Origin: Deltaproteobacteria bacterium
GTDB taxonomy: Bacteria > Myxococcota_A > UBA9160 > UBA4427
Assembly (NCBI GenBank): GCA_029261835.1
Contig: JAJDAO010000050.1
Location: 328,193 to 392,192, forward strand
Direction of reading: 5' to 3'
Length of the DNA stretch: 64,000 nucleotides
Every line of letters starts with the position of its first letter. Position 1 is the first letter of the stretch. Below the pieces are notes generated by a model. It made no database searches, was not told the DNA's origin, and saw only the letters and a program-made list of their open reading frames with translations. The translations under genes were made by a program, and so were the position numbers. Shown here in pieces: positions 9,361 to 17,273 of the stretch.

Positions 9361-9377
9361 CTAGTGTCCTGTCCCCG
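9361..9377 (+). repeat. Second solo MITE-like end
   Basis: CTAGTGTCCTGTCCCCG repeats the first 13 bases of the element ends found at 60564 and 60731 (CTAGTGTCCTGTC) and then diverges. It is a direct, not inverted, copy relative to the one at 9182, and it marks the point where the dehydrogenase-like remnant on the minus strand ends. It probably reflects an old insertion or deletion event. Confidence 0.4.
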
Positions 9378-9774
9378 GGCGGGATGACGTTCCTCGGCGT
9401 TCGCATGCGCCAATCCGTTGGCGATCGCCTGCCCTGTGCTGCCGTCTTGTTGGGAGCGTTCGAGAATATGCCGTGTCATGCGATAGATCGACCGGCAGGT
9501 AGACGATGGCTCGCTCGGACACCGCTCGAGCATCCAGCGCATTCGGTACGAGAATGCCGCAAGGGGCGGTGATGATCGAATCGTAACCGGCCTCGACCGC
9601 CGTCACCTGGATGTCACGCACGACGCCCGCCGCGGTCATCGCGGCGGATTGCCACTCCCCCACTGCGGATTCCCGGCAAACGGGATGCCGATCCGCCTGG
9701 TTGGCACTCGGTGCCCCTTCTGTCTCCGAGGATCCGATCGTGCGGCTCTGTCCTGCCGGCGAATCCGGGATCAC
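9361..9774 (-). pseudogene. Frameshifted dehydrogenase-like remnant
   Basis: One minus-strand frame reads ITAPCGILVPNAL then SERAIVYLPVDL. A second frame, taking over near 9490, reads IYRMTRHILERSQQDG then AIANGLAHANAEERH. Joined by a frameshift, these resemble weakly the C-terminal part of Glu/Leu/Phe/Val dehydrogenases (a P-C-x-L segment, E-R-G-I-x-Y-x-P, then a long helix with A-x-x-A-x-A). The remnant lacks a start, a Rossmann motif and an intact frame, and stops at a transposon-end sequence. The family call is a guess; a decayed gene is more certain than which gene. Confidence 0.3.
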
Positions 9775-9850
9775 GGAGCCTCTCTGCCTGGTCCAGAACT
9801 CGGCCGGCCGTTCGGCGCTTCGGGCGCGCGAATCCCCATGCGATCGACGC

Positions 9851-11659
9851 TCAGCGGGCCGGCTGCTCCACTCTGAGGCAACGCATGCGGTTGATCGCCG
9901 CGGCGATTTCGAAGCGTCGCGGCCGTGCGAGGTTTCCTGGGTGGCGTTCGTCCTTCTGACTCCGGCGATTCAGATCGAGCCCGTCGAGCCCCTCCTCGTC
10001 GAAGAACTTCTCAACGGCGTCGAGTACCTCCGACAACGTGGGGCCCCGCTCCTGCCCCAGCCCGTCGCTGCCGCGCATGAACCTCTCGCTGGCGAGATGG
10101 ATCGCCATCGCCGCCGCGCGAGTCTGACTGGCGTTCGAGAGCTGCGTTACGTAGCGCAGGTCGACAGTGTTCTCGCCGTAGAGCACGAGCTCCCGACTCT
10201 TTACCGAAATCTTGACATCGCGCCGTCCGCGCGATGCGATCAAGCTGCTGGCAAGCGGGACGCGGGGCGTCGGAGTCTGGAGCGAGTCACGGGGCTCTGG
10301 ATCTCGCGCCTCACAGCTCGTTTGCGCGATGTGGTGCGCTGCTTCGCTCACGTCGTGCGGTTCGAACTCTCGCATCATGATGACAGAGTCGGCTACGTCG
10401 AAGTAATCGCCGCAGCCTCCCATGACGAGCACGGTCGATATGCCGCAGTGCTCGTACAGCTCCCGCACGCGGTCGACGAAGGGCGTGATTGGCTCGTTGT
10501 CGCGGTGGACGAGCTGCTGCATGCGTGCGTCGCGCAACATGAAGTTGGTGGCGGAGGTGTCTTCATCCAGCAGTAGTCCGGTGGCCCCGACTTCGATCGC
10601 TTCCACGATGTTGGCCGCCTGGCTCGTGCTCCCACTCGCGTCGTCACTCGAGAAGACTCGTGTGTCGCACTGGCCGCCTCTCATGCGAGCGGGTAGCGCG
10701 CCAATGAAGGGCTGGATGTCGACTCCGGTGACTGCGCGCCCATCCTCAGCACGAATCTTGACCAGCCCGCGTGAGCTCACCACCCACTCGCGCCCGTCTC
10801 CCGGGATATGTGGATAGACGCAGCATTCGAGTGCGCGCAGCAGCGTCGACTTGCCGTGGTAGCCGCCACCGACGATCAGTGTGATACCCCTGCGAATACC
10901 CATGCCCGTGATCGATGTCCGCGGGCCGCCTGCTCTGCGTATGGGATTGGGTAGATCGATCGTCACGGCATGTGACGCGGGCGATTCGAACGGCAGAGCA
11001 TCGGTCAGTGGCATTGGGTGATCGCTAGCTCCACTCTCCCGAGGCAGGATGGCACCATTGCCCACGAAGGCCACCAGGCCGAGTTCGTCAAGCCGGTCTC
11101 GGACATACTCCTGGTTCTCGATGCACTCGACGAACTCGTGTGCCTCCTCGCTCACGAGGTTCCGCCAGAGCAGTCCGCGGTTCACGACTGCCGGAAGTTG
11201 CTCGAGCAGCAGCTCTTCCGCCGCACGTCCCAACACCCGGCGCCCGCTGGCGGGCAGCCCCAGCTCGATGCGCGCCTCGATCCAGTCCTCCGTGATGCGC
11301 ACGGCGGTTCGCTCCAGCACCTCTTGGTCGCCGGCATCGATCGAGATCAGGCCACTCTTCCCGCTGCCGCTGCGCCGGCTGCCGCCCGTGTCGATCGCGC
11401 GACGCGCGGCGCGGGCAAGGAAGTCCGCCAGGGCGGTCCGGCGCACGCGGTTGCTGAGCAGCATCTCCGGTATGCCGGCCGTCCGCATGGGAATGCGTAG
11501 GCGCAGCAAGGAGGGGGCAGCGAATGGGTCACTCTGCACGCGATCGATGTACAGACTGAAGAAGGAGAAGTCGAACCGTCCGCGGATCTCGTGGTAGGCC
11601 TTGTACCCCCGCCCGTCGATGCGGTGAAGAATCTGCGACAGGTCTGCGGCAGATGACAA
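9851..11659 (-). CDS. Predicted ATPase of the ABC class (PF09818/MRB1590-like)
   Basis: A 602-residue protein of the ABC_ATPase family (COG3044), soluble single-chain P-loop proteins related to ABC ATPases; the trypanosome homologue MRB1590 is linked to RNA editing, while bacterial roles are unknown. The family start is clear (ILHRIDGRGYKAY, then DPFAAPSLLRLR). The Walker A is GGGYHGKST (264-272, Lys270), a signature-like SGSTSQAAN follows near 342, and Walker B is ATGLLLDEDTSATNF (359-373). The start is a TTG at 11659 with GGAG 6 bases upstream; the frame continues another 73 codons to an ATG at 11878, but that stretch runs through a hairpin repeat and has no family similarity. No operon partner is evident. 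Confidence 0.88.
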   Translation of the reverse strand: MSSAADLSQILHRIDGRGYKAYHEIRGRFDFSFFSLYIDRVQSDPFAAPSLLRLRIPMRTAGIPEMLLSNRVRRTALADFLARAARRAIDTGGSRRSGSGKSGLISIDAGDQEVLERTAVRITEDWIEARIELGLPASGRRVLGRAAEELLLEQLPAVVNRGLLWRNLVSEEAHEFVECIENQEYVRDRLDELGLVAFVGNGAILPRESGASDHPMPLTDALPFESPASHAVTIDLPNPIRRAGGPRTSITGMGIRRGITLIVGGGYHGKSTLLRALECCVYPHIPGDGREWVVSSRGLVKIRAEDGRAVTGVDIQPFIGALPARMRGGQCDTRVFSSDDASGSTSQAANIVEAIEVGATGLLLDEDTSATNFMLRDARMQQLVHRDNEPITPFVDRVRELYEHCGISTVLVMGGCGDYFDVADSVIMMREFEPHDVSEAAHHIAQTSCEARDPEPRDSLQTPTPRVPLASSLIASRGRRDVKISVKSRELVLYGENTVDLRYVTQLSNASQTRAAAMAIHLASERFMRGSDGLGQERGPTLSEVLDAVEKFFDEEGLDGLDLNRRSQKDERHPGNLARPRRFEIAAAINRMRCLRVEQPAR

Positions 11660-11984
11660 GGGCTGCTCCGTGGCGAATCGGCTCGGGCCCGATGCACTCT
11701 CGAGCTCAGAAGCTATCTCATAAACCCCTCCCGTCGCCTGGCACGCGCCTTCGGCCCGGGGTCTATGAGATAGCTTCTGGCGGTGGTGCGGCGTCCGGCG
11801 GTTCTTCGTGGCGAGAGCCGGGACTCCGAGTTTCCGATCCCGCTCGCTCGGCTCCGGTCCAGGCGGTGTTTTCCACATCTGCCGATTCTTCCGCTCCTAC
11901 GCGCACGCCAGCAGCTGGATTCGGCTGCCTGCGAGATGTCAAGTGCAGGGGACCCGAGGCCGAAAAGAGCTGAGACGCGGGGGG
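11660..11984. other. Intergenic region with a hairpin repeat
   Basis: A 325-base gap between the divergently transcribed ATPase gene and the 7-TM membrane protein gene. It must hold both promoters. The only distinct structure is the inverted-repeat element at 11708-11778. No clear -35/-10 pair stands out. Confidence 0.5.
11708..11778. repeat. 71-bp palindromic repeat (REP-like hairpin)
   Basis: Arm 11708-11728 reads AGAAGCTATCTCATAAACC plus CC. Arm 11758-11778 is its reverse complement except for one base. This gives a 21-bp stem with one mismatch around a 29-base loop. The 21-base arm on the right recurs exactly at 52016-52036, so this is a dispersed repeat, not a simple terminator. It lies 48 bases upstream of the ATPase start and could act on that leader as RNA. 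Loop sequence shows no coding potential. Confidence 0.75.
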
Positions 11985-12782
11985 ATGATGGTCGAAATTG
12001 CCGGAGCGCTCTACCTGTTTGCCACGGCGTCGTTCGCGGTGATTTCAATCGTCGTGGGGATGCGGCTCGTGTCTCTCTCCCGCCGCACCGGACAGTGGCC
12101 CGAGCGGCTGCTGGGCATCGGCGTGATGTCGACCGCCGGCTTTGGGTACGGCGTGATGATGGTGGGTGTCCTGGGAAACCGCGCCCTGCTGGCCAAGGGC
12201 GAGAGTTCGCTCTTCTTCCTGGGCGTGACGCTCGCGGGCTGGCTCTTCCACAACGTCGGTGTCCTCTTCATGCTTCGATTCGTGGTGAGCGTCTTTCGCC
12301 CCGGCGTCGTGTGGGCTCGCGCGCTCGAGGTCATGATGGCCACGGTTCTGTGGGGTGGCTGGCTGGTCTATATGCTGACGGGCGGTCTTGGGAGCCTTGC
12401 TCCGACGGCTGGCTATTGGGTGGCCTTCTCCGCGATTGGCACCTATCCACTCTGGATCGCCGCGGAATCCTTCGCCTACTACCACACGATGCGACGGCGC
12501 GCTGCGATCGGCCTGGCTGATCCGTTGGTGTGCAATCGCTTCCTGCTGTGGGGTCTGGCCGCCCTGTGCACGGCGGCGTCCATTTGGCTGGTGAATGTTC
12601 CGTTCTGGAGCGGTGTTGATCTGCATTCGGTCGAGGGCGAGGCCGTCACCGCCGCCTCGATGCTGGGCACCGCTGCCTTCGGAATCGGGACGGTGCTGAT
12701 GTACTGGCTGACGTTCTTCCCGCCGGCGTCATATCGCGCGCGTTTCGCGAGGCTTGACAAGTCCGACGAGACAATCGGCTGA
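11985..12782 (+). CDS. Seven-helix membrane protein, unknown function
   Basis: A 265-residue hydrophobic protein with about seven transmembrane segments, beginning MMVEIAGALYLFATASFAVISIVVG and ending in a short basic-acidic tail (RARFARLDKSDETIG). I recognise no catalytic motif. The size, helix count and conserved polar residues inside helices (for example a His in LAGWLFHNVGVLFML and a FAYYH segment) recall 7-TM sensor or transporter-like domains, but nothing decides between them. The start is the first of two adjacent ATGs at 11985 with a G-rich ribosome site directly upstream; the frame extends 59 codons further but those residues are Arg/Ser-rich and unlike the rest. It converges on the aminopeptidase gene (18 bases between stops). 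Confidence 0.7.
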   Translation: MMVEIAGALYLFATASFAVISIVVGMRLVSLSRRTGQWPERLLGIGVMSTAGFGYGVMMVGVLGNRALLAKGESSLFFLGVTLAGWLFHNVGVLFMLRFVVSVFRPGVVWARALEVMMATVLWGGWLVYMLTGGLGSLAPTAGYWVAFSAIGTYPLWIAAESFAYYHTMRRRAAIGLADPLVCNRFLLWGLAALCTAASIWLVNVPFWSGVDLHSVEGEAVTAASMLGTAAFGIGTVLMYWLTFFPPASYRARFARLDKSDETIG

Positions 12783-12800
12783 AGCGTCACGCCGGTGGCG

Positions 12801-15545
12801 CTAGCCAGCCAGGTAGGCTTCGAGCTGCGGTCCCGTCCGGGTGCGGAACTCCGCGTACCAATCGAAGAGCTCCAGCGCTTGTTGCAGCGCACGATCGGCC
12901 GCCGGCAGTGGGTTCTCCCGGAAGAAATCCGCCACCTCCCTGCGGTAGGCCTCCGTCAACAGTGCGGGTGTCGAGGCGACGAGTCTGCTGCCGAGCTGAG
13001 GCGGCAGCTGCTTGCGGAGCTTGCTCCAGCGCCGCTTGATGAAGGCCCAGGTGGGTTGGCAGGCGTGGCGATTGGCGAACAGGCGCATCAGCAGGAAGGC
13101 CACATCCTGGCTGGCGACCTGGTCGCTGAGGCACAGCTCGAGGCTGCGCTCGATCAGCGCCGGGTCGCTGAAGTCGCCCAGGGCGAGCAGGAAGCGACGT
13201 TCCTCCTGGGGCGTGCGCGCTTTCTGCATGGCGGCGAGTAGACGCTCGTAGAGCTGCGCATCACCTCGCATGGTTGCCATCGTAACGACGCAGTCCGCCA
13301 GGTTGGGGGCCAGCGTGCTGCGATCTTCCAGGTAGCATTGGCAGCGCCGCGAAGCCTCCTCCAAGACCGCGGAGGCCTCGCCGATCACACCCACGATGTC
13401 CAGTATCCGGGCGCGTCTCAGTCGAGTGTCATCATCCTCACGCGGTGCTGGTTGCCAACCCAGCTCGTCCACTTGCCCGCCGAAGTAGACCTCGACCCAG
13501 GCTCGCAAGCGGGGCTCACTCTCGGGAACGATATCGGGTGCGAGTCGCTTGCTCAGCGACAGGAGCGGCACACTCACTGCGGCCAGGACGTCGGGGTCCC
13601 GATCTGCTCCGAGAGCGGCGGCCAAGTCGAGCAGGTCCGCCAGGGGCACGTGGCCGGAGCGAACCAGGGCCCACTGGTGATCCACCAGACCCTGGCGCTC
13701 GATGGGTTTCAGGCTCGGCAGCTCATCAATGAGATCGCGAAGTTCGCTCTGTCCGTGAAGCGGCCGGAAGAACGCGCCTTCGTTCGCATTGGCGTAAATG
13801 AAGGTCAGGTCTGCGCCGTGCGCTGGAATCTGCTCGTTGACGCGTGTGAGCAAGTGGCGCACCAGGCGCGTCTCTCCGGACCGACCGGTGCCGATGCGGC
13901 CTACGAGCGGGACGGGCCAGCGCGGGCGCGCCACCTGTCTGCCGGTTCGTCGACGGCGCGGCGGGGCGAGCAGCAGCCGCTCCTGCCGCAGGTCGATGAT
14001 ACCGAGTCCGTCCTTCTCCTTGCGCGAAATCGACACCACTGGGTGTCCGTCCTGCTCCAGCCAGGGCCGCACGATGCTCTCCACCCCCTGCCCCGATGCC
14101 TCGGAGAGAGCATTCCATAGATCGGCCGCGACGCTGTTGGACTCGCGGTGGCGGCGAATGTAGAGCTGCACGCCCTCACGAAACGCCTCTCTGCCCAAGT
14201 AGCGTTCCACCATGCGGATTACGGCAGCACCCTTTTCGTAGGTGATGAGGTCGAAGTTCTCGGTCGCCTCCGCGGCACTCCGCACCGGCGCGTAGATGGG
14301 GTGTGTATGCTTCAGTGCGTCGATGTCCAGCGCTGCGGCACGGCGATGCTGAAACGTCTGCCACATCTTCCACTCGGGCTTCCAGTGGTCGAGCACCGCA
14401 AAGGCCATCCACGTGGCGAAGGCCTCGTTGAGCCAGAGATCATCCCACCAAGCCATCGTTACGAGATCGCCGAACCACATGTGGGCCAGCTCGTGGCAGA
14501 TTACTTCGGCTGCACGCTTCTGCTCCGTCAGTGTGGCAGTCTGCGGATCGAGCAGCAGCAGGGTCTCCCGAAAGAAGACAGCGCCGGGATTCTCCATGGC
14601 GCCAAACTCGAAATCCGGCACGGCAAGCAGGTCGAGCTTGCTGTACGGGTAGGGGAGATCGAAGTACTCCTCGAGGCGGTGCAGACTCTCCCGCGCCACG
14701 TCCAGGGCAAAGTCCGCCATGCCCTGCTTGCCTGGGACGCACCAGACACGGATCTCGTTGGATCTGCAGAATACGGGTTGCGAGCACTCGAGCTCTCCCA
14801 CCGCCAGGGCGATCAGGTAGCTCGACAGCAGGGGCGTGGCTGCGAAGTGAACCGTCTTGCGCCCGTCGTCGTGGAGTTCCTCGCTTTCGATCGGGCTGTT
14901 GGAGAGAACGACGTTTCGCGCGCTCGTCGTAGCCGTGATTCGGTAGCGAGCCTTCATGCCCGGCTCGTCGAAACACGGGAAGAAACGGCGCGCGTGGGTG
15001 GTTGCGAGCTGGCTGAAGGCGAAGCGGCGTTCACCGACCTCGGCCTGGTACAGACCGCAGAGATCGCGGCGCAGGCGCCCGGCGAAGGCGAGCTCGAGCC
15101 GCGCGTGGCCGGCGGGAAGCGGCTGGTCAAAGTGGATCTCCACCGTTTCGCGCTCTGGGTGGGAGATGATCCTTCCCCGCTGCTGCCGGCCCGAAACCCG
15201 GACCCGCGCGCGACTCACACGGATGTCGCACGCGTGCAGCTCGATGCTGGATCGCCGTCTTCCGAGCTGCAGGTTGACCCCGACCTCACCGCGGTACGCA
15301 TCGGAAGCCGCGGGATCGACCTCGAGCTGAATATCCAGCGAGGTGGGGCGAACATCGGGAGCTAGCCGAGCACCGCGTGCGGGCCGCCTTACGCCCTGCG
15401 AGCTGCTGCGTTGTTTCGCGGCTTTGCCCGCTCGCTTGGCGTTCGGCTTCGCATCGCTCTCACGGCCTCCGGTTTGGGAGGAGCCGCGGCGGGCCTTGCC
15501 CTTCGCGGGCTTTCGCGAGGCGGAGGTCTTGGCTCTCGCCGTCAC
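12801..15545 (-). CDS. M1-family zinc aminopeptidase with basic N-terminal extension
   Basis: A 914-residue gluzincin aminopeptidase. The substrate-anchoring GAMEN motif is at 315-319. The zinc site HELAH is at 351-355 with the third ligand Glu374 in NEAFA, at the standard spacing. The ERAP1-like C-terminal helical domain fills the last 350 residues or so. Before the catalytic core (about residue 67) lies a 60-residue extension dominated by Lys, Arg, Ser and Ala (AKGKARRGSSQTGG and similar) with no signal peptide, so the enzyme looks cytoplasmic and possibly polyanion-bound. The GTG start at 15545 has GGAGG 6 bases upstream; the longer frame adds 46 residues without family support. It diverges from the symporter gene. 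Confidence 0.92.
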   Translation of the reverse strand: MTARAKTSASRKPAKGKARRGSSQTGGRESDAKPNAKRAGKAAKQRSSSQGVRRPARGARLAPDVRPTSLDIQLEVDPAASDAYRGEVGVNLQLGRRRSSIELHACDIRVSRARVRVSGRQQRGRIISHPERETVEIHFDQPLPAGHARLELAFAGRLRRDLCGLYQAEVGERRFAFSQLATTHARRFFPCFDEPGMKARYRITATTSARNVVLSNSPIESEELHDDGRKTVHFAATPLLSSYLIALAVGELECSQPVFCRSNEIRVWCVPGKQGMADFALDVARESLHRLEEYFDLPYPYSKLDLLAVPDFEFGAMENPGAVFFRETLLLLDPQTATLTEQKRAAEVICHELAHMWFGDLVTMAWWDDLWLNEAFATWMAFAVLDHWKPEWKMWQTFQHRRAAALDIDALKHTHPIYAPVRSAAEATENFDLITYEKGAAVIRMVERYLGREAFREGVQLYIRRHRESNSVAADLWNALSEASGQGVESIVRPWLEQDGHPVVSISRKEKDGLGIIDLRQERLLLAPPRRRRTGRQVARPRWPVPLVGRIGTGRSGETRLVRHLLTRVNEQIPAHGADLTFIYANANEGAFFRPLHGQSELRDLIDELPSLKPIERQGLVDHQWALVRSGHVPLADLLDLAAALGADRDPDVLAAVSVPLLSLSKRLAPDIVPESEPRLRAWVEVYFGGQVDELGWQPAPREDDDTRLRRARILDIVGVIGEASAVLEEASRRCQCYLEDRSTLAPNLADCVVTMATMRGDAQLYERLLAAMQKARTPQEERRFLLALGDFSDPALIERSLELCLSDQVASQDVAFLLMRLFANRHACQPTWAFIKRRWSKLRKQLPPQLGSRLVASTPALLTEAYRREVADFFRENPLPAADRALQQALELFDWYAEFRTRTGPQLEAYLAG

Positions 15546-15905
15546 CGGAATCCTCCAGTTTCCATGGCTCGGCGGCCCCGCGTCTCCGGCCTGCCGGTCC
15601 GCGTCGTTATCCCTTTCCCCAGGCTTGCCCAAGCCATCTTTGTGGCCGGTCTGCAAGTTAGTGCCCGGCGGCGTTCTCCTCAAGCAGAGGTCCGGCCCGT
15701 GCCGGGGCCCGGCTCAACGTGGTGAACCTGATGTCGTTCCGGCAGCTCGGCGCCAGTTGCTCCTGCTCATCGTTGCGCTCGACTCACCGTGTACGCTGGC
15801 CGCTACCGGCATGACCTCGAACGAGCGGCTCTCGGCGGCCGGGCGATCGCTCCGGCGTTATGCTCTGCGTCAGCTCGACAAGCGAGTCAGAGGGGAAGGG
15901 GGAGC
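15546..15905. other. Divergent promoter region, no gene seen
   Basis: A 360-base gap between the divergent aminopeptidase and symporter genes. Open frames here are extensions of those two genes or short shadows. Apart from short GC-rich inverted stretches around 15690-15715, I see no repeat, terminator or recognisable operator. Confidence 0.5.
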
Positions 15906-17243
15906 ATGGCCGCTGGATCACGCGAGCAATGGAATAGCCGGGTGGGCTTCATCGCCGCTGCGGTCGGGTCTGCCGTGGGGCTTGGTAATATGTGGCGCTT
16001 CTCCTACCTGACGGCAGAAAAGGGCGGCGCCGCCTTCGTCGCACTCTATCTGATCTTTACCGCCGCGGTCGGGCTGCCCGTCATGTTGGCTGAGCTCACG
16101 CTGGGTCGTGGTGCGCGCAAGAGCCCGATTCAAGCACTGGCCCACTACGGAGGAGATCGCTGGAAATGGCTCGGGGCGGTCTTCGTGGCTGCTGGCTTCA
16201 TCATCCTCTCCTACTACTCGGTGATCGCGGGTTGGACGGTGCGCTACGCGTGTGAAGCGATCTTCACCGGCTTCTCCGATGACCCCGGTCAGCACTTCGC
16301 CGCCATCCGAGAGGGCTGGTCGGCCTTCCTCTTTCACGCCGTCTTCATGGGTGCCACGATGGGTGTCGTCTCGGGCGGCGTGATCAGGGGAATCGAGCGG
16401 GTTGCCGTGATCGCCATGCCCGCACTCTTCGTACTTGTTTGCGGGATCGCGCTCTATGCCGCCACCTTGGATGGCGCCCAAGTCGGCTATCGCTACTACC
16501 TCAACGCCGACTTCACGAACGCGTTTTCGATGGACGTCCTGATCTCCGCTGCAGGCCAGGCATTCTTCAGTCTGAGCCTCGGCATGGGAGCGATGCTCAC
16601 GTTCGCCAGCTATCTGCCCCGCGACAGCCACCTCCCCAATGCGTCACTGGCGATTGCCGGTGCCGACTTCGGTGTGGCTTTTCTCGCTGGGCTGATGGTC
16701 TTCCCGCTCATCTTCGCGCTGGGGCTGCAGAGTGATGTCAGTGAGAGCACGCTGGGAGCACTCTTCGTCGCCCTGCCGAAGGCCTTCGTGAGCATGGGTG
16801 GCGTCGGGAGGTTCGTTGGTCTGTGCTTCTTCGTTGCGCTGGTTGTCGGGGCACTCACGTCGGCAATTTCACTGCTCGAGGTCGTGGTCTCAGCTGCTGT
16901 GGATGGCCTGGGGTGGGCGCGCCAACGGGCGACGCTCGTGTTGGGCTTGGTCATTACCGCTCTCGGCGGACTCGCGGCCTGGAACATCGCCGTGCTCGAT
17001 GTGATGGACCAGGTGGCGAACAACCTCTTTCTCGTCGGCGGTGGCTTTGCACTCGCGGTTTTCGTCGGGTGGGTCATGAAGGATCCGATCGGCGAGGTGG
17101 AGATTGGGGCCGAGGGAGTCCGTTGGTTCCTCGGCTGGCGGATCCTGATGCGCTTCGTGGTTCCTGCGGTGCTCCTGGTTGTCCTCTATCACTCGATCCC
17201 GACGACGATAAAGAACATCTGGGAGCTGCTGACAACACTCTGA
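15906..17243 (+). CDS. Sodium-dependent transporter, NSS/SNF family
   Basis: A 445-residue polytopic protein of the neurotransmitter:sodium symporter family (LeuT fold), which moves amino acids or related amines with Na+. The diagnostic first helix is present: SRVGFIAAAVGSAVGLGN then MWRFSYLTAEKGGAAF, with the unwound Gly-rich centre that forms the substrate and Na1/Na2 sites. The LGRGARKSP loop after helix 2 also fits. About eleven helices follow, ending in a short tail. The ATG at 15906 is preceded by a GGGGGAG ribosome site; 39 upstream in-frame codons are not family-like. It converges on plsB with 30 bases between stops. The substrate cannot be read from the sequence. Confidence 0.92.
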   Translation: MAAGSREQWNSRVGFIAAAVGSAVGLGNMWRFSYLTAEKGGAAFVALYLIFTAAVGLPVMLAELTLGRGARKSPIQALAHYGGDRWKWLGAVFVAAGFIILSYYSVIAGWTVRYACEAIFTGFSDDPGQHFAAIREGWSAFLFHAVFMGATMGVVSGGVIRGIERVAVIAMPALFVLVCGIALYAATLDGAQVGYRYYLNADFTNAFSMDVLISAAGQAFFSLSLGMGAMLTFASYLPRDSHLPNASLAIAGADFGVAFLAGLMVFPLIFALGLQSDVSESTLGALFVALPKAFVSMGGVGRFVGLCFFVALVVGALTSAISLLEVVVSAAVDGLGWARQRATLVLGLVITALGGLAAWNIAVLDVMDQVANNLFLVGGGFALAVFVGWVMKDPIGEVEIGAEGVRWFLGWRILMRFVVPAVLLVVLYHSIPTTIKNIWELLTTL

Positions 17244-17273
17244 GGTGCCGTCGGCTTGGTCTCGCGAGTCGGG

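Larger units (their letters stand above)
8828..9850. other. Decayed intergenic region, about 1 kb
   Basis: No intact gene is supported here. 8828-9180 is non-coding on both strands and presumably carries the promoter of the oxoamine synthase fusion. From 9182 the region holds two transposon-end-like CTAGTGTCC sequences and, on the minus strand between 9361 and 9774, a frameshifted coding remnant (separate entries). Longer open frames crossing it on the plus strand show no family pattern and are antisense to the ATPase gene. Confidence 0.5.

Noticed and set aside
9611..10576. Plus-strand open frame of 321 codons
   Set aside because: It is largely antisense to the ABC-class ATPase, has no family pattern or ribosome site, and reflects the high GC content.
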